Of a stretch of DNA of 64,000 nt, positions 47,803 to 59,177 are shown piece by piece. Below the pieces are notes generated by a model. It was not told the origin of the DNA and ran no database searches. It worked only from the letters and a program-made list of their open reading frames with translations. Position 1 is the stretch's first letter. Each line of letters starts with the position of its first letter. Position numbers and translations under genes: made by a program. Source of the DNA: Erigeron canadensis (Eukaryota > Streptophyta > Magnoliopsida > Asterales > Asteraceae); the NCBI RefSeq assembly GCF_010389155.1, contig NC_057762.1, positions 32,610,055-32,674,054 on the forward strand, written 5' to 3'.

Positions 47803-49245
47803 TTAGGCAACAGCCGGCATGTCCTTGAGCCAAGCATCCAGTGGCTTACCAATCGAGTAAACAATGAATCCGATCTCTCTCATCTTCTCAACGTCAACCA
47901 CATTCCTTCCATCAAATATGAAAGCTGGTTTCTGCATGTTATCATATATCCTCTTGTAGTCTAGACTTTTGAACTCATCCCACTCGGTCAAAATGCAAAC
48001 GGCATGTGCATCCTTGGTGGCTTCATAAGCATCCCAAACAACAGCCACTTGCTTCACAGCAGTTGGGCTCATTGGCTGAAGGTGAAGAGGATGGTCCCAA
48101 TCGAACTTGTTCAAGGTCAAGTCTCTTTGGATCTGATCCTCAGTGACTTGTGGGTCGTAGATGCTGACACAAGCCTTATCGCCTAACAATCCCTTGCAGA
48201 CATCAATGGCAGGGGTTTCACGGGTGTCACCTGTGTCTTTTTTGAAGGCAAATCCAAGAATGGCAATCTTCTTGTTGGAAACTGTGTTAAACATAGAGGC
48301 TACAACACGGTTCACAAAACGGGATTTTTGGTAATCGTTGATCTTGATTACTTGTTTCCAGTATTCTGCGACTTCAGGTAGGCCATTGCATTCACAGATG
48401 TAGACCAGGTTCAAGATATCCTTTTGGAAGCAAGAACCACCAAATCCGACACTCGCATTTAAGAACTTTGGACCGATTCTAGTATCTTTTCCAACAGCAT
48501 AAGCCACCTGACTAACATTTGCACCTGTAGCCTCACAGAGAGCTGACATGGCATTAACAGAAGAGATTCTCTGTGCCAAGAAAGCATTGGCAGCGAGCTT
48601 TGAGAGCTCTGCAGACCATAAATTGGTGGTGATGATATTTTGTTCTGGGACCCAATGAGCATAAACATCTTTCAAGGCTTGGATTGCTTTCTGCCCTCCA
48701 GGGGTTTCCCGTCCACCAATGAGAACCCTGTCGGGTTTAAAAAGATCTTCAATGGCAGTTCCTTCTGCAAGAAATTCCGGGTTGGAGAGAATTTGGAAGT
48801 TAATTCCCTTGCTGTTATGGGTCAAGATCTTTTCAATAGCCTCGGCCGTTTTCACTGGGACAGTTGATTTCTCGACTACAATTTTGTCCGATTTTGATAC
48901 ATCAGCTATCATACGAGCCGCACTTTCCCAGTAAGTCAGATCTGCAGCTTTGCCGGCACCAAGACCTCGAGTCTTGGTAGGGGTATTAACAGAAACAAAA
49001 ACTATATCCGCCTCACACACATGCTTCTCCACATCGGTGCTAAAGAACAGGTTCTTGCCTCGGCATTGCTTCACAACATCATCAAGACCCGGCTCATAAA
49101 TTGGCAGCTGGTCACTGTTCCAAGCATTGATGCGAGGCACAGAAATATCAACCACAGCCACCTGAACATCCGGGCACTTAAGTGCTATCACAGCCATCGT
49201 AGGACCCCCGACATATCCAGCTCCAATACAGCAGATCTTCACCAT
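47803..49245 (-). CDS. UGD: UDP-glucose 6-dehydrogenase
   Basis: A single coding exon of 480 aa, the standard plant UGD length. It oxidises UDP-glucose to UDP-glucuronate with two NAD+ in the cytosol, feeding UDP-xylose, UDP-arabinose and UDP-galacturonate for wall polysaccharides. N-terminal NAD-binding motif IGAGYVGGP (7-15) is intact, as are VSVNTPTK (84-91), EKSTVPVKT (125-133), [10 protein letters not shown] (155-164) and the catalytic Cys272 in [26 protein letters not shown] is present in the C-terminal domain, and the end DMPAVA is typical. The frame is open for eight more codons, but that extension lies across the acceptor of a 5'UTR intron; [10 protein letters not shown] is the family start. 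No defects are seen. Confidence 0.97.
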   Translation of the reverse strand: MVKICCIGAGYVGGPTMAVIALKCPDVQVAVVDISVPRINAWNSDQLPIYEPGLDDVVKQCRGKNLFFSTDVEKHVCEADIVFVSVNTPTKTRGLGAGKAADLTYWESAARMIADVSKSDKIVVEKSTVPVKTAEAIEKILTHNSKGINFQILSNPEFLAEGTAIEDLFKPDRVLIGGRETPGGQKAIQALKDVYAHWVPEQNIITTNLWSAELSKLAANAFLAQRISSVNAMSALCEATGANVSQVAYAVGKDTRIGPKFLNASVGFGGSCFQKDILNLVYICECNGLPEVAEYWKQVIKINDYQKSRFVNRVVASMFNTVSNKKIAILGFAFKKDTGDTRETPAIDVCKGLLGDKACVSIYDPQVTEDQIQRDLTLNKFDWDHPLHLQPMSPTAVKQVAVVWDAYEATKDAHAVCILTEWDEFKSLDYKRIYDNMQKPAFIFDGRNVVDVEKMREIGFIVYSIGKPLDAWLKDMPAVA

Positions 49246-49248
49246 TTC

Positions 49249-50019
49249 TGTTGGTTCCAAAAACCACATATTAGTGTATAAGATCTACTAAAAAAGAAGT
49301 CTTTTAAATAGCACATCACCAATGCCTCAATCTAACAACCTAAAATCAAACAAAAACAAATACCTGAACCCATCTGATACAATATCAAACATAGTTGTTT
49401 CTGACCCGATATCCAACCAGACCCGCCCCGTAAGATTTGTCACCGCTAACAGATACTTCTATGAACATAATTCCCGTAAAATAAACGGATCATCGTTTGA
49501 GAACGCATTCAACTTTAGTTCAAAGTCTAGTATCTATCCAACGTATAACGTGCTTTAAATACTACTGTATTTTCATACATACTTTTGCTGACGTGTCATC
49601 CATATAAGTTGTCACATGAGCTAAAATATCAAAAGTTACATACAATAACAACATTTAAAGTCGGACTCATATACATTTTGAAACATTTAATCCTATACAT
49701 TCCAAGCTATAACAGAAAACTTGTAAACTAAAATAAACTCAAAATCAACATCGAAATTCAAATTCTGGTTAGTGATTGCTATAATAAGAGGACAGTCAGA
49801 TCTACTAAAATTTATGAAGATCACACAAGTATGAATTCGATCTAAGCTGAAAGTAACAGATCTAATGACGAAATTTGAGCTAATAATAATTCAGTGTAAT
49901 TTTTATGAATTATAGATATGTAATTAGTATTATGAGAAATGGATCTAATAAACAAAAATGTAGATGTGTAAAAAAAGATGCGGAATTGTGAAAAGATAAA
50001 TTAAGAGGAAATGTTTAAC
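49249..50019 (-). other. 5'UTR intron of UGD
   Basis: Minus-strand donor TTCAG/GTTAAAC (50020/50019) and acceptor CCAACAG/AAATGG (49249-49248) leave three bases before the start codon. A leader intron immediately before the ATG is common in plant UGD genes and often raises expression; that role here is inferred. Confidence 0.65.
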
Positions 50020-50293
50020 CTGAATGGTAGGAGTCGGTCGATCTAGATCAATAAGATGAAGAAAGAAGTGATGTGTATGTTGTGTCAGAGATGAATGAAT
50101 CAGAGGCAAACGGGGACATGCATATATAGAGAATTAGAGAGAGTATATATATACACAACCACTACAAGGTGTGTATGATGTGCCTCTGGTAATGTTATTA
50201 GAAAAAAAGTGACACTCAACTACCCTATTATCATCAAAAACGGGTAAAAGAAGCGTTTTTTTTTAACTAAAAAGGGTGAATTTTTGATTTAAA
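50020..50293 (-). promoter_or_regulatory. UGD leader exon and core promoter region
   Basis: Leader sequence at about 50020-50120 on the minus strand. TATATATA-type sequence at 50144-50153 is a possible TATA box about 30 bases upstream of it. No further motif is claimed. Confidence 0.4.
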
Positions 50294-51036
50294 CGAGAGC
50301 AAGTACCCTAAGTCATAGGAAGTTATATGTCATAGAGTGTTATAGCTAAATGCCTTAGTCGTATGTGTTTCACTCTCAGATTTTAAAATTCATCGAAAGT
50401 ATATCGAATGACATCTCTAATGAAAGAGCATGAAATTTTTAGAACACCTATATAATTTTTATAATTTATCGATGTACGGTTTTTGAGATAAAAGATTTTG
50501 AATGAATTAAAGGAATAAAATGATTTATGGATGAAAGAGAAAGTTGTATGCATTGATGTATGGTACATCATGCATTAATATGTGTATATTGTTGAAATTG
50601 AATGTTGAAAGTTGAAAAGTGGATTTGCTTTATGATATACGAGAGCAAGTACCCGCGCGTTGCGGTGGTGAGATGGTGGGGGTGATAGGTCATAGAGTGT
50701 GATAGCCAAATTCCTTAACCGTACGGGCTTCGCCCTGCGATTTAAAACTTCGTTGAAAGTATATAAAATGACATCTCTAATGAAAGAGCATTAAATTTTA
50801 AGAACACCCATATAATTTTTATAATTTATCGATATATGGTTTTTGAGATAAAAGATTTTAAATTAATTGGAAAAAGAAATGATTTAGGGAGGAGAGAAAA
50901 AAAAATGATTGGTTGAGATTTGATGAGAGGGAAAGGGTGTTAGATAAATATAGAATCGATATATGGGCATTTTGGGAAAATAAATGTTAAAACTTAAAAT
51001 GTAAACGGGGAGATCTGCTTTATAATATAGTATAGA
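50294..51036 (-). mobile_element. Helitron-like family 2, copies 4 and 5
   Basis: Copy 4 (50294-50639) has lost the GC hairpin near its start (CGAGAGCAAGTACCCTAAG). Copy 5 (50640-51036) has CGAGAGCAAGTACCCGCGC and GTTGCGG and ends TTTATAATATAGTATAGA. Copy 5 begins exactly within the 5'-terminal word of copy 4, so it probably inserted there. Both share the GTATATCGAATGACATC or GTATATAAAATGACATC core. Confidence 0.6.
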
Positions 51037-51126
51037 TAGTATAGATGTATGTAGTTAAAAACTTAAAATATGTTACTTTTAGATGGTTTTGACTTTTGAA
51101 GAAGGGAGATGATTAATCTATTTCTA

Positions 51127-51416
51127 TAGGGTTTAGTATTTAGAAGTGTAACGAACTTTTACACTTTTACTATTGTATGAATGTAACTTACATTTGGTGC
51201 ATTGTAGGAAAAAACTTTGTAAAACTGTTCAAATAATGTAACATTTTAACATGCACCAATCGAAAGATTACACGTGCTAGCTCATATAATTTGCCACGTA
51301 TACACTTTTACATTATTTGAACAGTTTTATAGAGTTTCTTCTTACCAAATCTAAGTTATATTCATACAATAGGAAAAATGTAAAAGTTTCTTACACTTCT
51401 AGATACTAAACCCCTA
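51127..51416. mobile_element. Foldback MITE, about 290 bp
   Basis: The left arm TAGGGTTTAGTATTTAGAAG is inverted at the right end as TAGGGGTTTAGTATCTAGAAG-like sequence. The arms continue through TATTGTATGAATGTAACTTA and AAAACTGTTCAAATAATGTA for about 130 bases each. TA at both borders suggests a Tc1/Mariner-type MITE, not proven. Confidence 0.75.
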
Positions 51417-51446
51417 TATCTATATCTATATCTATATCTATATCTA
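51417..51446. repeat. (ATATCT)n microsatellite
   Basis: Five TATATC units in a row lie between the foldback MITE and the next Helitron-like copy. Confidence 0.85.
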
Positions 51447-51888
51447 TGTTATATTATAAAGCAAAAAACTTTTAAATTTTAAGTTTCAGCATTCACTTTC
51501 CCAAAATGATTCCCTATCAATTCTATATTTACCTAAAATAGCTATATTATATTTTCTCTCTCCTCAAATCTCAACCAATCATTTTTTTTCTCTTCTCCAT
51601 AAATCATTTATACTTCCAATTTATTCAAAATCTTTTATCTCAAAAACCGTACATCGATAAATTATAAAAATTATATGGGTGTTCTTAAAATTTTATGCTC
51701 TTTCATTAGAGATGTCATTCGATATACTTTCGAAGAATTTTTAAATCCGAGGGCGGATGGTAAGGAATTTGACTATCCCACTCCATGGCCTATTACCTCC
51801 TATGACCAATCACACTCTATGACCTATCACCCCACCATCTCACGGCCACTAACTCGACGTCCGCTGCAACGTGCAGATACCATTCTCG
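51443..51888 (+). mobile_element. Helitron-like family 2, copy 6
   Basis: Plus-strand copy starting TCTATGTTATATTATAAAGC and ending CTGCAACGTGCAGATACCAT, then TCTCG|T. Contains the shared core GATGTCATTCGATATACTTT and AAAACCGTACATCGATAAAT. Confidence 0.58.
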
Positions 51889-51945
51889 TTTTTTTAAAAA
51901 ATTAATTTAAAAATTGTCCTTATCATACGATTATGACATATAAAG

Positions 51946-53984
51946 TGTAACACCACAAAGATTTTAAAGGTAAAAGAAATTAACCCTTTTTCATAGTTTT
52001 GACATTAAAGTAATTTCCTAGTATTTTATTTTTGAATATGGGGTTAATTTAGTTGGAACTTTAACGGATAGCAGGGAAAATACCCTCAAAATTTGGAATG
52101 GGTCGTGGCACCTTCTGGATGTGCCAGACATCCCTTTTGTTGTTAGAAACCTCCTTCCACCCACTCTTCTCCATTCTCTTCTATTTTCTTCATGCAAGAC
52201 TAATCTTGTTTCTTCAAAAATCAAAGTAATCCTCTTTAATTCAAGAATAGAAATCACAATAACAATCATCACCAACTTTAGTCTTCATTCAAGAATTTGA
52301 AAGCTAGGGTTTGGTGATTTTGGTGAGGGTAGCCGAAAATTGAGAAGAAAGAAAAGGAAGGATTCGTGAATTTAAAATCTCAAGTAATTGTCTTCCATTG
52401 TGAGGTAATGAATTTTCCCAATCTAGCTTTGTCAATTCTCTTGAAAATTAGGGTTCATGAGTGAACCAATTTGGGGGTTTTACTAGAAAAAATGATTTAT
52501 GGTTAATTTTTTTCCCAATTCCTTAGTTAACCTAGTTATCATTGAGTTATATGATATGTTTGATTATGAAAATAATGAGTGCATGTGATAAATTTTAGTT
52601 CTTGAGAAAAGATGAGTTTTAACTAGTTATGGAATTGTTGATGAAAATGGTAGATTGAGCTACCTAGTGTGGTTGTTAAAGAAAATGAAACTCAATGACA
52701 AATGGGTTGGGTTTTGGGTCTAGGAAGGCTAGTGATTGAGTATGACTAGGTTAAGCTAGCCATAGTTGTGAATGTAAGCTTATGCATTTTTACGATATGA
52801 TCATAGGTTGAAGATTGCTTGTGCTTGTTCATTTAGCGTTATTACCTTTGTTGCGGAGGAGGTGAGTATTCTTGCATACCTTTATGTATACATTGGGCCA
52901 ATTACCATGAGATGTGAATGTTCCAAGCATGGTAATTGGTTCGGCGTTAAGCCCATGTGGGGCATTGTTTATGAGGCCTAAGAACCTCCGGGGCCTAAGA
53001 ATCCCGATAGTTAATGTGATATGAGGCCTAAGAACCTCCGGGGCTTAAGAATCTCGATAGATATGATTTGTTATGATTGTTTAGCTTATATGGGTCTATA
53101 TATGTATTGTTTGTGTGCAAGGTGAATATGTAAATGTGACATGATGATGCCATAGGTTACATGTGAAAGTCCTTGTACTATGCCCTCCTTCATATTCGTA
53201 AATGTATGCAAGTATATTCACTAAGCCTTTGCTTATATTTTAGACGTTTACCCTCTTATATAGGTAGTTCCGGAGGAAGGAACTAGTGATTGTTGATTGA
53301 AGATAGTTGATTTAGAGTTTGAAGCGATTTTTGGACGTCTTGAAGGTAATTAGGTCATTCCCGGGCGAATGACGATCTTTTGGTATAGAAGCTTAGTTGT
53401 CCCTCATTTCTTGGCCCTTGGTACATTTTAGTTTGGGGTCATGCTTTTGGGTAAATTTCTGTAAATGTTCCAGTTATAAAGTTTTTGGATAGTTGTGAAT
53501 TCATAATTTTGGTCAAAAAGGTGTCAAAGTGGGTAAATGACCCATTTGATGGAAATCTTGATTTTGCGTACTCGTTGATGTTGTAAATGTGTTTGAAATG
53601 TGTCTTTATAGTTGTTAGAATATTTGAAATTTAGTTTGTGGAAGTTGGGCAAATGAATATTATAGTTTGGAGTTGTTTGGTGTGTTAAATGACTGGTTTT
53701 TGCATCAGGTGCAGGTCAGAAAGTGCCCACTGCGGCGCAGTGGGGGGTTTTTCACCTCGCAGGTCAGAAGTTTCCCACTGAGTCGCAGTGGGAGGTGTCC
53801 AACCCCACTGCGGCGCAGTGGGAGGTTTTTCACCTCGCAGGTCAGAAGTTTCCCACTGAGTCGCAGTGGGAGGTGTCCAACCCCACTGCGGCGCAGTGGG
53901 AGGTGTCCTAACCCCACTGAGTCGCAGTGGGGGTAAAAAAAAAAAATTTCTTGTATTTTCGGTTTATCAAGTCGGGTCCTTTCA
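51946..53984 (+). mobile_element. Solo LTR of a Gypsy-type retrotransposon, 2039 bp
   Basis: It runs from TGTAACACCACAAAGATT to GGTCCTTTCA with TAAAG duplicated on both sides (51941-51945 and 53985-53989). TGTAACACC is a common start of plant Gypsy (Tekay/Del-like) LTRs, and the 2-kb length fits. There is no primer-binding site, gag-pol or second LTR, so it is a recombined solo LTR. Inside are a 50-bp tandem duplication (52971-53070, CCTAAGAACCTCCGGGG words) and the palindrome array at 53726-53931. Small open frames inside are not genes. Confidence 0.9.
53726..53931. repeat. Array of six CCCACTG...CAGTGGG palindromes
   Basis: Two 19-bp palindromes alternate: CCCACTGCGGCGCAGTGGG (53726, 53804, 53882) and CCCACTGAGTCGCAGTGGG (53774, 53852, 53913). 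They sit in 78-bp units that also carry AGGTCAGAAG and TTTTTCACCTCGC. The first type has perfect 9-bp arms around one G; the second has 7-bp arms. Confidence 0.92.
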
Positions 53985-53989
53985 TAAAG

Positions 53990-56242
53990 AAATAAAAAAT
54001 AAGAGTTAGAAGAAACATTAGAGGAGATGAAGAAAGATAATAGTTGGATCACACATATCAAGCTTTGATGTTATTAAGAGGAATTTTAAGCTATTTTTTA
54101 TGATGATAAGTTTTCACCATTTTAAAATGTTGGTTAACATATTTCCAACACATGAGATGTTTTTGGCGACGATGCGTCTTTATGATAATAATTTATACGT
54201 TATCGAAAAACTTTTAAAGTAAAAGTTTTATTTTCTAAATCACACTATTTAAAAGGTCTAATAATTACACGTTGATATCATTTTTGTAATTATACTTTTA
54301 ATTTTGCGTAATATGAGAAAGTTAATAAGGTATATCTAGCATTTCTCAATAACAAAATCATGTAGTTTACGACTAATTAAAATAATATAGTAGAAAGTTA
54401 GTTTGGGATAAAAGTAAAATATTTGTACACATGAAATAAACTTGTGTCTACATGAATCATGATGCACAACATGTAATTGTATTTCAAGCTGAAGGGTTAA
54501 TGGTGACATGATGACCATCTTGTTACTTATAAGAAAAGTTATATACTTATAGTTATGGGAAATGTTAAATACAAAGGGCTGTATTTAACGTGTATAAAAA
54601 AACTTGTACATTTCATATTAAAAACACGCCCCCTGATTTTCATGGTAAATGTACAAACAATTTATACATCTTAAACACAGCCCTAAGGGTTGTATTTAGC
54701 AAACTCCTATATTTATATGGGTTCATAGTTTCATACACAAATAGTAACACACATCAAATAAAATCTTATTTTCTCATATTTATTGACTATTTATTTAAAC
54801 TGATGTATTGACATTATTGTTTAATGAGAAATAATTAGATAGTACCTCAATAACACAATAGTACTTCAATAATCTGTTAATGATTTAAATTTTTCGTTAA
54901 AAAAATCATCTCTAATCATTAGAGCTTTATGTCATCCCTAAACAATATCTATCGTTAAAATCAAAATGGATGTTATATATCCTTGCCCTCTATATTTTCG
55001 GTTAAAGGACCATAAAACCTCTTTTATGCATCTAGGTACAAACCACGTTTTATATCAAAAGCAAATGAAACTTTTCAATCAAAAACTATATTTAACTTGA
55101 TTCCGATCTTGGATAAACATAAATTTTAACAAGCCTTCGGTTTTATTCTCTGTCTTCTTCTTTTTTTGCGATCGTTTGTATTTAAAAGTTTGGGTGTAAG
55201 TTTGTAACGGTCTGTTTTACACAAGGGAAGGTATTAAGTCACTAAAAACGTGCCTGTGGAGTGTTCGGTACGTACTTGGAAAATTTTGTCGTGCAATTGG
55301 ATCCACTTGTTTTTTGCTAAATATTTAGTTCATATATTTTATATAACTATAGTTTGGCAACCTCTATTTAGGCAGCAAATGGAAAAGGAAAAGATAGCGT
55401 AAAATGAATTTGAATTTTGTTAATCGTAATTTAGCTTCAATGATTTTATTTTAACAGCCTAACGAACCAATAAATCCGGCTATACAGGGTAACCCATTGC
55501 AAAAGAAGGACCCAAATGCGCGTAAAAAGGAGACTGAACTGTGAAGCCCAATCCACCCTCTTCAATCATGAAGAAAACTTATCGCCGGAGTACGCACTAT
55601 AATAGAACCCGTCGTTGCTCACAAGGCCGGTTAAGGGGTAGGACAAAGTGGACGACAGACCGAGACTCGATTTTTAGGGGGGCCCGATTTTTTTTACGTG
55701 TATATATATAAATTAATATTAATGTAATCTATTTAGCTCATTACAAATCCTAACAATTAACCAAAAACTAAGCCATATAACTTAATTTACATAAAATAAA
55801 AAGTCCACTTACACATATTTTTATAGGTAAAAAAAAGCTATATTTTTCAATCTCGCAATGTAATCGCAAGCTACTCTAATGTCCTTATAGACCTAGACTA
55901 CTATTAAATAAAGTAACAATGTAAAATATTATTACATCTTTTTTTTTTGAAACATACAATGTATAAGTGTATTATGAATGTATTCAACTTGTATTAGTTT
56001 TTTGTTCCGTTAAATATAATTTGTAAAATGATATATATTTTTTAAGATTATCTTAATAATCTTCATAAAACTACAAAATGATGACAAATGGATTCTACTA
56101 AATCTACTTTTTAATGTTATCTATTGATTTTTTTTACATGTCATTGAAAAATAACTTTTGTTATGTTTATTAATACTGTATACTGTAATTTTTATTTGTC
56201 ATTTTATAAAAATAGTTTATGTACAATAGAATCTTTGAATAT
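53990..56242. other. Intergenic, nothing recognised
   Basis: AT-rich spacer. A short inverted theme (GGGCTGTATTTA near 54577, AGGGTTGTATTTAG near 54686) suggests a decayed MITE. No gene is supported. Confidence 0.35.
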
Positions 56243-56635
56243 TTTGTACGGATAGGACTATATTTTCCGCCATTGGTGTAACTAGGAACTTCTCCCAATA
56301 TATTTGTAAAACTAGGAAGTCCGGTGTTGTAGACACCGAACTTGTTCACGTACATTGAAGTTCGGTATTGTAGACACCGAACTTGTTCACGTACATTGAA
56401 GTCCGGTGTTGTAGACACCGAACTTGGTCTAGGTGGCACTCAGAAAGCATGTGCGGTTTGATGCCAATTGAGGTAGTTTTTGTCCACGTGGGCAAGTTCG
56501 GTGTCTACAACACCGGACTTCAATGTACGTGAACAAGTTCGGTGTCTACAACACCGGACTTCCTAGTTTTACAAATATATTGAGTCTTTTTCCTAGTTAC
56601 ACCAATTGAAGTAGTTTTTGTCCCATCCGTACAAA
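56243..56635. repeat. Inverted repeat of 41-bp hairpin units
   Basis: Ends TTTGTACGGAT and ATCCGTACAAA are inverted. The left half has three, and the right half two, copies of a unit whose core AAGTCCGGTGTTGTAGACAC plus CGAACTT is itself a hairpin. TGTTCACGTACATTG separates the units. CATTGGTGTAACTAGGAA and its complement flank the arrays. No coding frame is conserved. Unlike a simple MITE, it combines tandem and palindromic repetition. Classification unknown. Confidence 0.85.
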
Positions 56636-56847
56636 TTTTTCTAGCTAGTCTATAAATTTATACTCGATAACTTAATAACCTCAATAAAATTAATAATATG
56701 AATCGTTGCGTCTAACTTAAAGGTCTTTTTTCTGGCTCGTCCTAGGTATAAATTTTCAGAGACGACATTGGTTGCTCATAATTAATCCATTTTATCATTG
56801 CCCCATACCACTAAACCATATTGGTGGTGGTTAAATTCGTAGAAAAT

Positions 56848-57518
56848 TGTTGGGTTTTATAACTAATTATCACAACAAATCACAAAGCACGCAACGGAAG
56901 ACAAGATCTATGTAGCTTAAATAATTAACCAAGTATAGAATTTGTACCTTATAATGGAGAGATTGAAGACAAGAATAAGGTTTAACTTAACCTCTCTACG
57001 ATTGCACACTCAACGGTGGAACGTATGTATGTTAGTACTTGATCACGAACCGAACAACCCTTTGTTTTTATTCTTGAATTTCGACCTAAACAAAAGCCAA
57101 AACCCTTTGTTTTTCTTGTGCTAGTCGACCGAACCAAGAGAAGGAGAGAGAGAAGAGATTTTTAGGGTTTTAGAAAACCTAATTAATTGTGTGTGAAAAA
57201 CAATTAACCTAGGCTCTTATTTATAGGCTTAGGAAACTTAATGGCCAAGTCTTGAGGGTTTTGAGCCCTTGGTCGACCGTCCCCCCCCCCTAGAACATTC
57301 TAAAGGGGTTTCCTAATTGTTTCATAATTCCAACTCTTCTTCGTTAAGTCTGTTAATTAAGTACCGTTAACTTTTAACTCTTTTAACGAACCCCCGTTAG
57401 TTTTTCGTGATCAAATTAATCAATAAATTACATTTAATATATTAATTAATTTATAGTTACCCCGTAGATTTAAATATTTTTCGGACATACGTTCATTTTA
57501 CGTGATCATATTCCAACA
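56848..57518 (-). mobile_element. Solo LTR (Copia-like), 671 bp
   Basis: On the minus strand it runs from TGTTGGAATATGATCACG to ATAAAACCCAACA, a TGTTGG...CCAACA Copia-type pair of ends. AAAAT flanks both sides (56843-56847 and 57519-57523). No internal domain is present. The orientation follows from TGTTGGAATATG, the usual 5' end. Confidence 0.82.
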
Positions 57519-57523
57519 AAAAT

Positions 57524-58831
57524 GATAGTTAATGGATAGTTTCTATAAAACATTGTTAATTTCCTTTTACTCCGGTGCTTAGAACCATAAATGAAATTGT
57601 CATTGCTTGTTAACATGTTTTACGGCTACTTTAACAGTAAAGTATTTATGCACATTTCAAGTTTGAAACATAGCCCATTTTGAATGTAATTGTACTTTCA
57701 TTAATTCATAAAACACAGATTACAAGCAATTATACTTCTTACTTCCTTTTTTTTTTTTTTAAGACCCACATCTATACTATCTTATAATAATTATCACTTT
57801 TTCTTTCATAAAAGTGTCAAATGGAAAATTATCATTTTACTATTTATAAATTAATATACATAATTAATCTTTTATCTTCTAAATTATATCTACTATCACT
57901 TTACATCAATTACATTTACACAAATTACTTACAGAGTTGCACCCACCATGAACAACACTACCACGACCACCGTCACCACCGCCAATCGTCGTCACCACCA
58001 AACCGCCGCCGCATCGCACGTGTACAATGCTAGTATCATATATTTTAATAAAAAGTCCACATGGATAATGGATTGTTATCATGATATTAGCTTGAAAACT
58101 AAGATTCAATCTTGCTTTCTTGTTCAAAAGGTGCTCACACTAAAGTGAACTCCAAGTCTCAAATGTTAGAAATTTGAACCAATATTAAAATTTGTATATA
58201 TCGTAAATGATTATTTATATTTGTTTATTAATTCAAATATCAGTAGTCCAGTATTCATAAATGATGACACGTTCGATCTATGTTACAAAACAACCGTATA
58301 TCTTGCTGTTAAAAAAAAAAAAAAAAAACAACCGTATAAGTGTCATACCATGCTGTGGGTATTTTCCAAGACATTTGGTGAATTCAATTTTTATATCAAT
58401 CAATCCGCTTGATATACTTCCAATTTTTTTTCCCCAAATATCCAAGAGGGTATAATTGAATCCATTGAACAAAACTTTTTTCTATAATTTTGATTAAAAG
58501 TTTCAAATTTAAATAAAATTGTATATAAGTCCCATGGCTTCATCCTTATGCATTACTAGTTCTTATCTCGAATTTGCTCAGATGAATATTATGATTTTAG
58601 CCTGTTAAAAATAATATGTTTTAATAGTACAAGTTTTGAAGTAATCTTTCTTTTAACTCTTGCAGACTATAGTCCTACAAAACCATACGTAAATACAATA
58701 TATGTATCAAGTATAAATGACTCATGAATGAGTGAATTTATGAATGTAGGAAACAAAGTTAACCATCAATATTTGTATCATGTGTAATAATTTTTTAGTC
58801 GAAACTTAATTGCTATTATATACATTTTTTA
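57524..58831. other. Intergenic, nothing recognised
   Basis: Contains poly-T and poly-A tracts (57746-57760, 58312-58327) and a short GC-richer patch at about 57940-58020 (CCACCGTCACCACCGCC-like) with open frames on both strands. No domain is seen. Confidence 0.35.
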
Positions 58832-59177
58832 CTAGCTAAAGAACCTGGGTTAAATCAGGGTTATATAATAAAAATTTTGAAATGAGAAAAGTGATAATGG
58901 CTGTATATATTCATGAAATAATGAAATGTGAACTGATTGATTTAATTTTGTCAAGTTGATCGAAAAATATATATTTTAAGAATTGCATAAAGATATTTAT
59001 TAAACTATATGATAAAAATTTAAAAGGAATATAATAAATTAAGTAATTTAGTTTTAATGTTATAATGATGTCATAAATTATTTAGTTAAAAATATTTTAA
59101 AAATAATTTAGAGTTGTCAACTAAGATATTTAGACAAAATGATGATGTAATCACAATTGTTTTTTAATTATACGAGA
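58832..59177 (-). mobile_element. Non-autonomous Helitron, about 346 bp
   Basis: The minus-strand 3' end CCTGATTTAACCCAGGTTC, then TTTAGCTAG|T, lies at 58832. The 5' end TCTCGTATAATTAAAAAAC at 59177 overlaps the start of the next Helitron-like element, so its border is ambiguous by a few bases. Confidence 0.6.

Noticed and set aside
48004..48934. Plus-strand frames within UGD
   Set aside because: Antisense shadows of a fully conserved enzyme.
53667..54061. Overlapping open frames on both strands across the palindrome array, giving repeated peptide sequence
   Set aside because: They arise from the 78-bp repeat unit inside a solo LTR; palindromes keep both strands open. No gene is supported.
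57945..58127. Thr/His-rich and Gly-rich frames on opposite strands
   Set aside because: Both come from a short CCACCN triplet-like patch; simple sequence.
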